From: Larsenimonas rhizosphaerae
GTDB taxonomy: Bacteria; Pseudomonadota; Gammaproteobacteria; Pseudomonadales; Halomonadaceae
NCBI RefSeq assembly: GCF_023700005.1
Contig: NZ_JAMLJK010000003.1
Span: 62,001-126,000 of the forward strand
Direction of reading: 5' to 3'
DNA: 64,000 nucleotides
Below are positions 52,244 through 61,596 of the stretch, one piece after another. The notes below the pieces were generated by a model, which had not been told where the DNA came from, made no database searches, and worked only from the letters and a program-made list of their open reading frames with translations. The position numbers and the translations under genes were made by a program. Each line of letters starts with the position of its first letter. The stretch's first letter is position 1.

Positions 52244-53317
52244 TTACTCCCTTGCCGGCAATTTGCCGGTTGAAGGACGGTGGGGCAACGTGAACAGGAT
52301 GCTGCCCGGGCCGCTCATCAACCATTTGTGCAGGGTCAGGCACATTATGCTGATCAGTGCAGTCAGCAGGAACGGCAGAATTATTATAATGGCTTCACCC
52401 AGCACTCCCTGTTCCCCGACGGGTTCATAAACATTCAAGGTGTCGATCAGCTGGATGATTATCTGGATAAGAATAAAATGTATAACATAAACCGGAAGCG
52501 TATTCTGGCCGATTCGTTTCAATAACGTCATTTTAAAATAACGTGAAAGCAGCGATAAAAGATCGATGGCAGCAAAGATCATCATGAAGGCCAATACCAT
52601 CCGGAAGCCGGGAGCACGCATCAAACTGAACTTTGAAGCGAGCCCAAGGAGTAATAAGGATATTAGTGTTGTGGCCAAAAAACGCGGTGTGCTGAATGCC
52701 TTGAACCTGGAGTTGATTTGTTCCTTGAATGCATAACCGGCTACGAAGAAAATAATATTCTGTCCAATGCTTCTTAAATTCCAGCTTTCGATGAAGGTGT
52801 CGGCATAAATTGAAGCCACGACGGCCAGGCCGACAAGAATTATTTTTGAATGATGAATTATTTTGGAAAATATAAAGTAAAGAACCAGTGCATACAGGTA
52901 CCAGGTTGCACTTTCACCGGTAAGAAAGTCATGCGTTAACGTGGCGAGGTTGAACGCAGGATCGCGAGGCATGATATCCGGGTTGCCAAGATGGAATACC
53001 AGCAGAGCAGTTATCCACTGCAGGATAAACCAGACAAGGTAGATCCATGAAATATTCGCTATGCGTCCGTGAAATACGCTGCCCCAGGATTTCCTGTCTA
53101 TGGCAGACGCGGCCAGAAAGCCTGAAACAAGAAAGAACAGGGGCACTCTTAAAGGAACAAGTACCGTAGCCAATATGACAAGAATCCTGTGGCTATAAAG
53201 GTCACCAAGAAATTGCTCGTCGAGGCAGAATATTATCGTGTGATAAAAAACGATTAGAAGAATACTTGCGCCCTTTACGGCATCAATCCATTCAAGTCGC
53301 TTGGGGTCGGCAGACAT
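52244..53317 (-). CDS. Acyltransferase 3 family membrane protein
   Basis: A 357-residue integral membrane protein. The start was chosen as ATG at 53317 (MSADPKRLEWIDAVKGASIL) with GAGAG eight bases upstream; a longer TTG start is less likely. It contains RLEWIDAVKGASILLIVFYH, the N-terminal His-bearing motif of the OafA/NodX/ExoZ family, then about ten segments. It probably O-acylates a sugar or surface polymer. The gene is clearly more AT-rich than its neighbours, suggesting horizontal transfer. No glycan genes adjoin it. Confidence 0.85.
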   Translation of the reverse strand: MSADPKRLEWIDAVKGASILLIVFYHTIIFCLDEQFLGDLYSHRILVILATVLVPLRVPLFFLVSGFLAASAIDRKSWGSVFHGRIANISWIYLVWFILQWITALLVFHLGNPDIMPRDPAFNLATLTHDFLTGESATWYLYALVLYFIFSKIIHHSKIILVGLAVVASIYADTFIESWNLRSIGQNIIFFVAGYAFKEQINSRFKAFSTPRFLATTLISLLLLGLASKFSLMRAPGFRMVLAFMMIFAAIDLLSLLSRYFKMTLLKRIGQNTLPVYVIHFILIQIIIQLIDTLNVYEPVGEQGVLGEAIIIILPFLLTALISIMCLTLHKWLMSGPGSILFTLPHRPSTGKLPARE

Positions 53318-53460
53318 TTTTAAGCTCTCTGGCATATCCGTGTGGTGATCAGTATTTTTTAATTTAACATGAATCAATATAGTTCCTTGTGCCGCATCAA
53401 CTTTCCGTGAAATATAATCGTCTCCTTGTTTTCAGGATGCTGTGATTGTCGTTGAAAGGG

Positions 53461-54501
53461 TCAGGCATGATAAAGAACTGCCCGGTCGCGGCCAGTGCTC
53501 TTGGCCTTGTAAAGACGCTCATCAGCCAGCGCGATGACCTTGTCGATGTCCCTGCTTTCCGATGAAAGACTGATACCAATCGAAACGGTCATGGTGAGGA
53601 GGGTGTTGTCGTGCTTGAACGGGTTGACCGCCAGGGTATTACGAATGGCCTGACTGGTCTGCAATGCCTGTTCCGGGCTGGCGTCGTGTAATAACAGAAG
53701 AAATTCTTCACCGCCATAACGGCTCAGGACATCTCGATTACGCTGATTATGCTGCTTCAGAAGCCGTGTGACATGTACAAGAACCTGATCACCTACTTCG
53801 TGTCCGTGGGTGTCATTGATGGTCTTGAAATGATCAAGGTCCAGCAGCAGGAGCGCAAACGCCTGCCTGCGCTGCTGCAGGCGATTCACGGCAAGGTAGA
53901 AGGCGCGTCGGTTAAGGGTATGCGTCAGGGGATCGATATCAGCATCCTTTCCCAGCAGCTCAACCAGCGTGCGTATTCGCGTCATTATAAAGGCCAGCAT
54001 GATGACGGTCATCAGCAGGTTATAAAGCTTGATGAAGCCCAGCGTGCCAGAGTCCATGGTGACCCATGGCGGGGGAGCCAGGGACGTCAGGAGGGTGGCG
54101 ATGGCACAGACGGTAATCAGCCCCACCATGACCCTGCGTGCCAGTGGCCATACGCTGCTGGTCACTGCTGATACCAGCAGTGGGAAATAAAAGTATTCGA
54201 TGCCGCTGTCTTTACCAAACGCTATATAGCCCACAACCACAATACCCAGACAGGTCGACAGGGACATGAGCTGTGACAGTCTGAGATGCCCGTACTGCAG
54301 CAAAAGCTGGGAATAAAGTACCAGAACCGATGCCATTGCGTGGAAGGGCCAGAGCAGGGGCGCAACGAAAAGATCCAGCACCAGATAGGGTACCAGCGTC
54401 AGCAGGGCGAGAATATTGGCGTACCAGAACGTGGTGTAAAGACGTAGCTGGAGCGATGTCAGCGAGGCGGGGGGATACTTGGGAAACATGTGTTTCAACA
54501 T
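53461..54501 (-). CDS. Membrane diguanylate cyclase
   Basis: A 346-residue protein. About six hydrophobic segments fill residues 20-180 and a GGDEF domain fills 190-346. DIDPLTHTLNRRAFYLAVNR starts the domain, LLLDLDHFKTINDTHGHEVG binds metal and substrate, and the active site is RYGGEEFLLL. An inhibitory I-site RNRD lies five residues before GGEEF, so product inhibition is likely. It should make cyclic-di-GMP. Confidence 0.92.
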   Translation of the reverse strand: MLKHMFPKYPPASLTSLQLRLYTTFWYANILALLTLVPYLVLDLFVAPLLWPFHAMASVLVLYSQLLLQYGHLRLSQLMSLSTCLGIVVVGYIAFGKDSGIEYFYFPLLVSAVTSSVWPLARRVMVGLITVCAIATLLTSLAPPPWVTMDSGTLGFIKLYNLLMTVIMLAFIMTRIRTLVELLGKDADIDPLTHTLNRRAFYLAVNRLQQRRQAFALLLLDLDHFKTINDTHGHEVGDQVLVHVTRLLKQHNQRNRDVLSRYGGEEFLLLLHDASPEQALQTSQAIRNTLAVNPFKHDNTLLTMTVSIGISLSSESRDIDKVIALADERLYKAKSTGRDRAVLYHA

Positions 54502-54803
54502 GTTGTGGCGCCCTGTTGAAACCAGCGGTCGCCGGTGAAGGAACTCATTCTAATTAGATAAAGCTAACATGATTCGGTGATAAAGTGGAGATGATAATGT
54601 GCTTGTGGTCGCTCCGCGAATGGTTCACAACGGTACCGGAACAGCGGAGGAACCTTCTGATGTCAGTAGACTCGAAAGAGTATTCCTGCTGAAGGGACAG
54701 GGCCGGAAAGCATAGTATTGAAAACGTGACATTCATGCGCTCAGGCGCGTTCATTTACTTACGGTGGCCCGGCAGGTGGCTCGGGCGGAGTATGAGATCC
54801 GGC
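54502..54803. other. Intergenic region before crcB, about 300 bases
   Basis: AT-rich at its left end (54545-54600) and without a convincing gene. It must hold promoters for the diguanylate cyclase on the left and crcB on the right. I looked for a fluoride riboswitch before crcB and did not find one. Confidence 0.5.
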
Positions 54804-55202
54804 ATGTTATCTTCCATACTTTCGATTGGATTGGGTGCGGCCTTGGGCGCAAATCTTCGGTGGTGGCTCGGCGTGATGCTGAATGCCCTGTTTCCTGCCA
54901 TCCCGCCCGGGACGCTGGTGGCCAACCTGCTGGGGGCCTGGTTGATCGGACTGGCACTGGCCTTTTTTGCGGCGCTGCCGGACCTGTCACCCTTCTGGCG
55001 CCTGTTTGTCATTACCGGTTTTCTGGGTGCCCTGACAACGTTTTCGACCTTTTCGGCTGAAATGTGGTCCACCCTTCAATCGGGGCGTTACTTGACGGCC
55101 CTGGCAGGAATTGCCCTGCATGTTGTCGGTGCACTATGCATGACCGGGCTGGGCATGGGCACCTTTGCGTTACTCAAGCTCTGGCTGGGAGGTCAGCAAT
55201 GA
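54804..55202 (+). CDS. crcB: Fluoride ion channel CrcB/Fluc
   Basis: A 132-residue four-segment membrane protein. [17 protein letters not shown] is the first segment, [20 protein letters not shown] carries the conserved Asn, and [19 protein letters not shown] is the family signature. It exports fluoride as a dimer. The start is ATG at 54804, aligned with known CrcB proteins; ATG at 54792 is possible. It overlaps the next gene by ATGA. Confidence 0.93.
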   Translation: MLSSILSIGLGAALGANLRWWLGVMLNALFPAIPPGTLVANLLGAWLIGLALAFFAALPDLSPFWRLFVITGFLGALTTFSTFSAEMWSTLQSGRYLTALAGIALHVVGALCMTGLGMGTFALLKLWLGGQQ

Positions 55203-55519
55203 ATGGATTCGAAGTGCTTTTCATGGCACCCGAGGGGCGCCGTCATCAGGGGGAGCAGGTCCTGGAAAAGGTCATCTCACTGGCGAGTCAGCTGGGCATC
55301 AACAGCTATACCCGCAGGCTGGATACCGAGGCGCAGGGCCAGAATGGGCGCACGCACAGCGCGCATTTCTTCGAGCTGGCGGATCGGCCTGAAGAAGTGA
55401 TGTTCGTTCTCGATGATCATCACTGCAATGAATTGATCAAGGTGGTAACGGCAGCGGAGTTACCTCTTTTTTGCCTCAAGCGCTCGATTGAATACTGGCA
55501 GCTGGGGGCCTCGACGTAA
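55199..55519 (+). CDS. Small protein coupled to crcB, possible PII-like fold
   Basis: A 106-residue soluble protein whose ATG overlaps the crcB stop. The pattern is strand FEVLFMAPE, helix [20 protein letters not shown], strand SYTRRLDTE, strand [18 protein letters not shown], helix [18 protein letters not shown], strand [10 protein letters not shown]. That order resembles PII-like ferredoxin folds. In some bacteria crcB is paired with a DUF190 PII-like protein; this is a different sequence in the same place. Function unknown. Confidence 0.6.
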   Translation: MNGFEVLFMAPEGRRHQGEQVLEKVISLASQLGINSYTRRLDTEAQGQNGRTHSAHFFELADRPEEVMFVLDDHHCNELIKVVTAAELPLFCLKRSIEYWQLGAST

Positions 55520-55528
55520 TTATGACAG

Positions 55529-55546
55529 CCTGACACAAAACTGACA
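55529..55546 (+). promoter_or_regulatory. Pho box upstream of pstS
   Basis: Two seven-base repeats, CTGACAC (55529-55535) and CTGACAT (55540-55546), are separated by AAAA. They compare with the PhoB consensus CTGTCAT, four bases, CTGTCAT. Position about 85 bases before pstS fits PhoB-activated control under phosphate limitation. Confidence 0.75.
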
Positions 55547-55630
55547 TATTCCCTTGCTACCGTGGCGACATCGAAAAAACATGTGCCTTCTGCCCAATGA
55601 AGGCCTTATCGCGTCCTCGGGAGCACCCTT

Positions 55631-56677
55631 ATGCTTAAGCACGTCGCCGCTACACTTGTTACTTCTTCCTTGATGCTCGGTTCTGCTGCAGCCTGGTCTG
55701 CCGAGACCATCACAGGCGCAGGCGCTACCTTCCCGTATCCCGTGTATTCCCAGTGGGCTGATGCCTATCAGGATGCGACTGGCGTGGGCCTTAACTATCA
55801 GGCGATCGGCTCCGGTGGCGGCATCAAGCAGATCACGGCACGTACCGTGACCTTCGGCGCCAGCGATGCCCCCATGAAGCCCGAAGAGCTTGCCAAAAAC
55901 CATCTGGTGCAATGGCCTCAGATCATGGGCGGAGTTGTGCCGGTCGTGAACGTTCCCGGTATTGACGGTACGCAGCTCAAGCTTGACGGCAAGACCCTGG
56001 CGCGTATCTACATGGGTGAGGTGACAAACTGGAACGACGAGGCCATTGCAAGCCTCAATCCGGACATGGATCTGCCCGACACGCGCATCACGCCGGTTTA
56101 CCGTGCAGAAGGATCCGGCACCAATTTCCTCTTTACGCATTATCTGGCTCAGGTCAGTGACACATTTGCCAATAGCGTGGGTGAGGGCAAGTCAGTGGCA
56201 TGGCCTGCAGGGGTCGGCGCCAAGGCCAACGCCGGTGTGGCAAGCCAGGTTGCAGGTACGCCGGGCGGGATCGGGTACGTCGAATATGCCTATGCCCACC
56301 AGAATAACCTCAAGGTGGCTCAGCTTCGTAACCAGGATGGCCAGTTTGTCAGCGCCGGCAGCGACAGCTTCAAGGCAGCAGCAGCAAACGCTGACTGGAA
56401 ACATGCCGACGGCCTTTATCTGGTGCTGACCGATCAGCCCGGTGCACAGAGCTGGCCGATTGTCGGGGCATCCTTCATTTTGATGCCGACGGATGTAAAG
56501 GACACGAAAGCCGCTGAACAGGCACTCAAGTTCTTCAACTGGGCTTATAACAATGGTGGCGATGCCGCCGCGTCACTTGATTACGTGCCCATGCCGGACA
56601 ATGTTGCGTCCATGATCCGCCAGGATGTATGGAGCAAGGTGCAGGGTGATAATGGCAAGGCTGTCTGGACGAACTAG
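55631..56677 (+). CDS. pstS: Phosphate ABC transporter, periplasmic phosphate-binding protein
   Basis: A 348-residue protein. A signal peptide (MLKHVAATLVTSSLMLGSAA, ending WSA|E) is followed by TITGAGATFPYPVYSQWADA, the phosphate-binding start of PstS. Other blocks are GAS/DAPMKPEELAKNHL and VTPVYRAEGSGTNFLFTHYL-like (ITPVYRAEGSGTNFLFTHYL). It captures phosphate for PstCAB. A Pho box precedes it and a hairpin separates it from pstC. Confidence 0.96.
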   Translation: MLKHVAATLVTSSLMLGSAAAWSAETITGAGATFPYPVYSQWADAYQDATGVGLNYQAIGSGGGIKQITARTVTFGASDAPMKPEELAKNHLVQWPQIMGGVVPVVNVPGIDGTQLKLDGKTLARIYMGEVTNWNDEAIASLNPDMDLPDTRITPVYRAEGSGTNFLFTHYLAQVSDTFANSVGEGKSVAWPAGVGAKANAGVASQVAGTPGGIGYVEYAYAHQNNLKVAQLRNQDGQFVSAGSDSFKAAAANADWKHADGLYLVLTDQPGAQSWPIVGASFILMPTDVKDTKAAEQALKFFNWAYNNGGDAAASLDYVPMPDNVASMIRQDVWSKVQGDNGKAVWTN

Positions 56678-56693
56678 GCCTGCGTAATGCCTG

Positions 56694-56726
56694 AAAGCGC
56701 TGCAGCCGGAAGGCTGTGGCGCTTTT
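56694..56726 (+). terminator. Attenuator-like hairpin between pstS and pstC
   Basis: AAAGCGC and CAGCC (from 56694) pair with GGCTG and GCGCTTT (to 56725) around a GGAA loop, ending with four T residues. It probably reduces readthrough so that pstS is made in excess. Confidence 0.6.
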
Positions 56727-56774
56727 CTGCAGAATGATCCTGTGTTTCTACCGGTTTTAAGGGGGCGTGGCGCT

Positions 56775-57719
56775 GTGTCTGGAAACGCTACAGATGTACA
56801 GAAAAACATGTTGCTTGATGCAACACCCGGGGAGCAGGCCGCGCTCAGGCGTGAGCATCGGCGGGATCGGTTCTTTGAGCTGTCCACGCGTGGGTTTGCC
56901 CTGCTGGTGCTGGTGCTGCTTGCTACCATTCTCGGCTCCCTGATCGTATCCGGGTGGCCGGCACTGGCCAAGTTTGGCTGGGGCTTTTTCACGGAAGACC
57001 GCTGGGCCGCCAACCTGAATCGATTTGGAGCGCTGCCGGCCATTTACGGCACGCTGGTAACCTCTGCCATTGCGGTGGCGATTGCTGTCCCCGTGTCACT
57101 TGGTATCGCCATTTTTCTGACGGAGAAATGCCCGCGTGCACTTCGCCGTCCGCTGGGGACCACGGTTGAGCTCCTGGCCGGCGTACCGTCGATCATCTAC
57201 GGCATGTGGGGAGTGGAGGTGCTGGCGCCTTTCCTGCAGTCTCACTTTCCTTCGCTCTTCCCGGCCGGAACCGGGCTGACAACGGCCGGCCTGATCCTTG
57301 CGGTCATGATCATTCCGTTCATTACCGCGATCACCCGGGACGTGATGCAGACCGTACCGCCCATGATGCGTGAGTCCGCCTATGGTCTGGGCTGCACTAC
57401 CTGGGAAGTCACGCGTCACGTGATCTTCCCCTCGGTCAAGGCCGGGATGGTAGGGGGCGTGATTCTGGGACTTGGGCGGGCACTGGGGGAGACCATGGCA
57501 GTGACCTTTGTCATCGGCAACAACCTCTTTTTCAATCCCACCATCACCGGACAGGGCACCTCCATAGCGGCACTGATTGCCAATCAGTTTCCCGAAGCCG
57601 ATGGCTTGCAGCGTTCGGCACTGCTGGCTCTTGGTCTGATGCTGTTTGTCATCACGTTCATCGTGCTGGCTCTGGCGCGAGTGATGCTCAACCGTATGGA
57701 TCAGAGGGCTCCGAAATGA
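56775..57719 (+). CDS. pstC: Phosphate ABC transporter permease PstC
   Basis: A 314-residue permease. The start chosen is GTG at 56775, with AAGGGGG nine bases upstream; GTG at 56742 has none. The sequence runs FFELSTRGFALLVLVLLATI, then WAANLNRFGALPAIYGTLVT, the EAA-type loop MRESAYGLGCTTWEVTRHVI and LGLGRALGETMAVTFVIGNN. It forms the channel with PstA, which overlaps its stop. Confidence 0.94.
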   Translation: MSGNATDVQKNMLLDATPGEQAALRREHRRDRFFELSTRGFALLVLVLLATILGSLIVSGWPALAKFGWGFFTEDRWAANLNRFGALPAIYGTLVTSAIAVAIAVPVSLGIAIFLTEKCPRALRRPLGTTVELLAGVPSIIYGMWGVEVLAPFLQSHFPSLFPAGTGLTTAGLILAVMIIPFITAITRDVMQTVPPMMRESAYGLGCTTWEVTRHVIFPSVKAGMVGGVILGLGRALGETMAVTFVIGNNLFFNPTITGQGTSIAALIANQFPEADGLQRSALLALGLMLFVITFIVLALARVMLNRMDQRAPK

Positions 57720-58591
57720 GCACCCACACCAGTACTCACCTGACACCGTCCAACCCCGTCTATCGGCGCCGGCGGATGCTCAATCGCCTGGTCATGCTGT
57801 TTTGCGTGAGTGCGGCAGCCTTCGGCATTCTCTGGTTGCTTCTGATTCTGTTCAGCCTGGTGACCAAGGGTATTACCGCCCTGGATGTGACGGTATTTAC
57901 CGAACGTACGCGCATGACCGGCGGCGGGCTTGGCAATGCCATTCTGGGCAGTCTGATCATGACGTCGCTGGCTACGGTGGCGGGAACCATTGTGGGCGTG
58001 GCCGCCGGTACCTGGCTTGCCGAATACGGCGGCCAGTCACGACTGGCCAATCTGACGCGTTTTATCAACGATGTTCTGCTGTCGGCGCCGTCGATCATCG
58101 TCGGGCTTTATATCTACGCCATCGTGGTGTTGCCTACCGGCCACTTTTCAGGCTGGGCCGGGGTGGCTGCGTTGTCGGTACTGATTATCCCCGTGGTTAT
58201 TCGGGCCACGGAAGACATGTTGCGGCTTGTTCCCAATACACTGCGTGAGGCGGCATCAGCGCTGGGTGCACATCGCTGGTGGGTGGTATGCAAGGTCTGC
58301 TACGGCGGCGCGCGCGCCGGCATCACCACCGGTATTCTGCTGGGGTGTGCGCGGATCAGCGGTGAAACGGCCCCGCTGATCTTTACCTCGTTGAATACCA
58401 ACCAGTGGAACTTCTTTGACCTTGGCAGTGAAATGCCCAACCTGCCGATGACGCTTTATCAGAACATGACCATAAATTCGTTCATTCCGAGACAGGTCGA
58501 ACTGGCCTGGGCGGGTGCACTTATACTGACGGTAGCCATTCTCGTTTTGAACATCCTGGCTCGCGTCATTGCAGAGCGTAAAAAAGGATGA
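57716..58591 (+). CDS. pstA: Phosphate ABC transporter permease PstA
   Basis: A 291-residue permease with six segments. [20 protein letters not shown] leads into the core, with [20 protein letters not shown], the ABC-contacting loop [20 protein letters not shown] and [20 protein letters not shown]. Its ATG overlaps pstC by ATGA and its end overlaps pstB the same way. Confidence 0.95.
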   Translation: MSTHTSTHLTPSNPVYRRRRMLNRLVMLFCVSAAAFGILWLLLILFSLVTKGITALDVTVFTERTRMTGGGLGNAILGSLIMTSLATVAGTIVGVAAGTWLAEYGGQSRLANLTRFINDVLLSAPSIIVGLYIYAIVVLPTGHFSGWAGVAALSVLIIPVVIRATEDMLRLVPNTLREAASALGAHRWWVVCKVCYGGARAGITTGILLGCARISGETAPLIFTSLNTNQWNFFDLGSEMPNLPMTLYQNMTINSFIPRQVELAWAGALILTVAILVLNILARVIAERKKG

Positions 58592-59469
58592 AGCAGATGA
58601 CACTACAATCTTCTGGAAAAACGTTTGCCTACGCGCGAACAGGGGCCAACACGATGAATACGATGACTCGCTCCATGTCTGGGGACGATGTTAGTACTAC
58701 CGCCACGTCGACCGGGTCGGCCAAGCTCAAGGTGAATAACCTGAATTTTCATTACGGTGATTTTCAGGCGCTGAAACAGATTTCCCTTGAGATTCCGTCC
58801 AACCAGGTTACGGCATTTATCGGCCCCTCCGGTTGTGGCAAGTCGACACTGCTCCGCTGTTTCAACCGTATTCATGATCTGTATCCGGGCCTCAGGACCG
58901 ACGGCGAGATTCTGCTCAATGGGCAAAACATCAATGACAAGCGCATTGATATTCATCTGCTGCGTGCCCGCATCGGTATGGTGTTTCAAAAGCCGACGCC
59001 CTTTCCGATGACGGTGTTCGATAACATCGCCTTCGGCGTCAAGCTATACGAGCGGCTGTCCTCGCGAGATATGGAAGAGCGGGTCGAATGGGCTCTGAAA
59101 AAGGCAGCGCTGTGGGATGAGGTCAAGGACAAGCTCAGGAAAAACGGCCAGTCCCTGTCGGGTGGACAGCAGCAGCGACTGTGTATCGCGCGTACCATTG
59201 CAGTGAAACCGGAGGTGATTCTACTCGACGAACCTACCTCGGCGCTGGACCCGATCTCGACAGGCTATATCGAAGACTTGATCAATGAGCTGAAGCAGGA
59301 CTACACCATCGCGATGGTGACACACAACATGCAGCAGGCCGCTCGTGTGTCGGATGTCACGGCCTTCATGTATCTGGGCGAGATGGTGGAGTGTGGCCCG
59401 ACAGATGGCATTTTCACGCATCCGGAGAAGAAGCAGACAGAAGATTACATAACGGGTCGTTATGGTTGA
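58588..59469 (+). CDS. pstB: Phosphate ABC transporter ATP-binding protein PstB
   Basis: A 293-residue ABC ATPase. After an N-terminal extension of roughly 45 residues, the PstB core starts [20 protein letters not shown], with Walker [10 protein letters not shown], signature [16 protein letters not shown], Walker [13 protein letters not shown] and the PstB-typical [17 protein letters not shown]. The family is usually near 260 residues, so the extension may be a start-site choice; ATGs at 58654 and 58663 are alternatives. phoU does not follow. Confidence 0.95.
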   Translation: MKQMTLQSSGKTFAYARTGANTMNTMTRSMSGDDVSTTATSTGSAKLKVNNLNFHYGDFQALKQISLEIPSNQVTAFIGPSGCGKSTLLRCFNRIHDLYPGLRTDGEILLNGQNINDKRIDIHLLRARIGMVFQKPTPFPMTVFDNIAFGVKLYERLSSRDMEERVEWALKKAALWDEVKDKLRKNGQSLSGGQQQRLCIARTIAVKPEVILLDEPTSALDPISTGYIEDLINELKQDYTIAMVTHNMQQAARVSDVTAFMYLGEMVECGPTDGIFTHPEKKQTEDYITGRYG

Positions 59470-59520
59470 TGCGTTCTTTGCCGTGAAATAAATTATGGTT
59501 TCTGTATAGTGACCTGCCAC

Positions 59521-59548
59521 AGGGGATGCGATCAGCATCCCCTTTTTA
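59521..59548 (+). terminator. Rho-independent terminator of pstSCAB
   Basis: GGGGATGC (59522-59529), a five-base loop, GCATCCCC (59535-59542) and five T residues. Confidence 0.92.
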
Positions 59549-59708
59549 TTGGGCAAATCCTGTGCGTCGAGCAAGGGACCTCGTGTGATGAGGAAAGCAA
59601 ACACGGGCTTTTTGTCTACAGTGAATAAGGTGTTGCTTGTGTTCTGCGACGTGCAGGCAATGCAAGTCACTCGATGCATCAATCATAAAAAAAGGACTTG
59701 AATCGCTT

Positions 59709-61373
59709 ATGGCCACTCCAAGTCATGGACGTCAGAAGGTGTTTTACATCTCTGCACTGGTGATCACGCTACTGGTGATACTGGGGGCAGCCGTGCCCCA
59801 GCAGTTTGGCGATGCCGCCAATGCGGCACTCGGCTGGGTAAGCCACGTATTTGGCTGGTTTTACCTGATTTCGGTATTTGGTTTTGTGATTTTTCTGTTG
59901 TCCCTTGCGATCAGCAAGTATGGAAAGATTCGTCTTGGTCCTCAGGAAAGCAAGCCGACCTACAGCTTCTTTTCCTGGGTCAGTATGTTGCTGGCGGCAG
60001 GCTTCGGTGTGGGTCTGGTGTTTTACGGTATGGCCGAGCCGATGACTCATTTCATGAATCCGCCCTTTGGTGATGTCGAGGGACAGACGCCGGAGGCCGG
60101 GCGCCTTGCCATTCAGTACGCCTTTTTCAATTGGGGCGTACATCAGTGGGCTGCCTTTGCCATCGTGGGGCTGATCATTGCCTATACCCAGTTTCGCAAG
60201 GGCCAGACGGGCATGGTGTCTACGGTTCTATCGCCTCTGACGGCCAGGCTGCCTCAGGGCAGGCGTATTGGTGATGCCCTTGACGTCTTTGCCGTTGTTG
60301 CCACGGTGATGGGGGTCGCTACCTCCATCGGTCTGGCAGTGCTGCAGATCAATGGTGGACTGCATTTTGTCATGGGCGTGCCGGAAGGGTTTCTGTGGCA
60401 ATTCATTATTCTGGCGATCATGTTTGCCTGCTACATGGCATCTGCGGCTTCGGGGCTGGACAAGGGAATCAAACGGCTTTCCAACCTGAATATGGCGCTA
60501 TGTATTGGCCTTATGATCTATGTGCTCGTGACCGGCCCGACCATTGCCATTCTGCAGACCATTACCATGGGGATCGGAGATTATCTGCAGAACTTCATCG
60601 GAATGAGCCTTCGCATGTCGCCGTACGGTGGTGAAGACTGGGCCAGTTCGTGGACCGTCTTTTACTGGGCCTGGGTCATTGCCTGGTCTCCGTTTGTGGG
60701 TACTTTCATTGCGCGCGTATCGCGGGGACGTACCATCAAGGAGTATGTGTTCGGAGTGCTGATCGTGCCGCCGTTGCTGGCATGTCTGTGGATTGGTGTC
60801 TTTGGTGGTGCCGCCATTCATATGGATCTGGCGCAGGGTGCGCATCTGGCCGAGGCCACCAGTGACAATATCACGACAGCACTGTTCAAGATGTTTGATT
60901 TGATGCCGTTTTCCGGCGTGCTGTCCTTTGTCGCCGTTGTGCTCATTTTCATCTTTCTGGTGACGTCGGCAGATTCCGCGTCCTACATCGTGTCGCAGAT
61001 GACGGATAATGGATCGCTTAACCCACCGCTTTACAAGCGTATTGTCTGGGGGGTGTTGATTGCAGCGATCTGTCTGACGCTGCTGGTGGCGGGTGGTCTC
61101 AAGGGGCTGCAGTCGGCCGCGGTGCTATCGGCATTGCCCTTCACGTTTATTGTTTATGCCATGCTTTATGTGCTGATGAAGGAGTTGCGAGCAGATCGTA
61201 GAAACATGTTGCGCCATTTGTACCGTCAACATGGTGAAACGCCCGTCGGGGCTGATATTTACGAGGCTGACGAGATGTCGGGCAGCGCGGATGAGCGGAT
61301 CAGGCGGATCCCGCGGACGGTGAATCGTCGGATCAGGACCAGCCGCGACAGCAACTCGACCGATCAGGGGTAG
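59709..61373 (+). CDS. BCCT-family glycine betaine/choline transporter
   Basis: A 554-residue membrane protein with about twelve segments. Family blocks include GVGLVFYGMAEPMTHFMNPP, FNWGVHQWAAFAIVGLIIAY, VFAVVATVMGVATSIGLAVL and FYWAWVIAWSPFVGTFIARV with SRGRTIKEYV. BCCT carriers take up betaine, choline or carnitine with sodium or protons, usually for osmoprotection, which fits a halophile. The start is ATG at 59709; the AAAGGA lies 13 bases upstream, a long spacing. The C-terminal tail is basic and hydrophilic. Confidence 0.93.
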   Translation: MATPSHGRQKVFYISALVITLLVILGAAVPQQFGDAANAALGWVSHVFGWFYLISVFGFVIFLLSLAISKYGKIRLGPQESKPTYSFFSWVSMLLAAGFGVGLVFYGMAEPMTHFMNPPFGDVEGQTPEAGRLAIQYAFFNWGVHQWAAFAIVGLIIAYTQFRKGQTGMVSTVLSPLTARLPQGRRIGDALDVFAVVATVMGVATSIGLAVLQINGGLHFVMGVPEGFLWQFIILAIMFACYMASAASGLDKGIKRLSNLNMALCIGLMIYVLVTGPTIAILQTITMGIGDYLQNFIGMSLRMSPYGGEDWASSWTVFYWAWVIAWSPFVGTFIARVSRGRTIKEYVFGVLIVPPLLACLWIGVFGGAAIHMDLAQGAHLAEATSDNITTALFKMFDLMPFSGVLSFVAVVLIFIFLVTSADSASYIVSQMTDNGSLNPPLYKRIVWGVLIAAICLTLLVAGGLKGLQSAAVLSALPFTFIVYAMLYVLMKELRADRRNMLRHLYRQHGETPVGADIYEADEMSGSADERIRRIPRTVNRRIRTSRDSNSTDQG

Positions 61374-61408
61374 CCGCAGGCATTAATGGGCACCATATTA
61401 AAAAGCAA

Positions 61409-61436
61409 TTGTCAGGGGACTCATGCCGGGTATTAC
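61409..61436 (+). promoter_or_regulatory. Candidate sigma70 promoter for a short transcript
   Basis: TTGTCA (61409-61414, 5 of 6) and TATTAC (61431-61436, 4 of 6) have a 16-base spacer, in the gap between the BCCT gene and the extensin-like gene. Confidence 0.35.
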
Positions 61437-61442
61437 CATGCG

Positions 61443-61541
61443 CGAGTTCGGGATGATTGTCCTGAATCCTGTGCTGTTCACTTAACGCATGCATCAGCAC
61501 GACCCTTTTTGGATCCCGCACTCAGGTGCGGGATTTTTTTA
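61443..61541 (+). ncRNA. Candidate small RNA
   Basis: A predicted transcript of about 100 bases from the candidate promoter at 61409 to a strong terminator at 61512-61541. It could equally be the 3' end of the BCCT transcript. A 15-codon frame (ATG at 61438) overlaps its start. No known family is recognised. Confidence 0.25.
61512..61541 (+). terminator. Rho-independent terminator
   Basis: ATCCCGCAC (61513-61521), loop TCAG, GTGCGGGAT (61526-61534) and seven T residues. Confidence 0.92.
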
Positions 61542-61596
61542 TAAGCTCCTTTAGCGTTCTCTTCTATGCTGGACAAAAAGGGCAGAGAACAACGTG

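Noticed and set aside
54600-54803. Fluoride riboswitch before crcB
   Set aside because: The upstream region does not show the expected conserved loops in order, although fragments such as CTGATG occur. A covariance search would decide.
59505-59548. Small RNA from a TATAGT before the pst terminator
   Set aside because: The transcript would be only about 35 bases and there is no -35; it is better read as the 3' end of pstSCAB.
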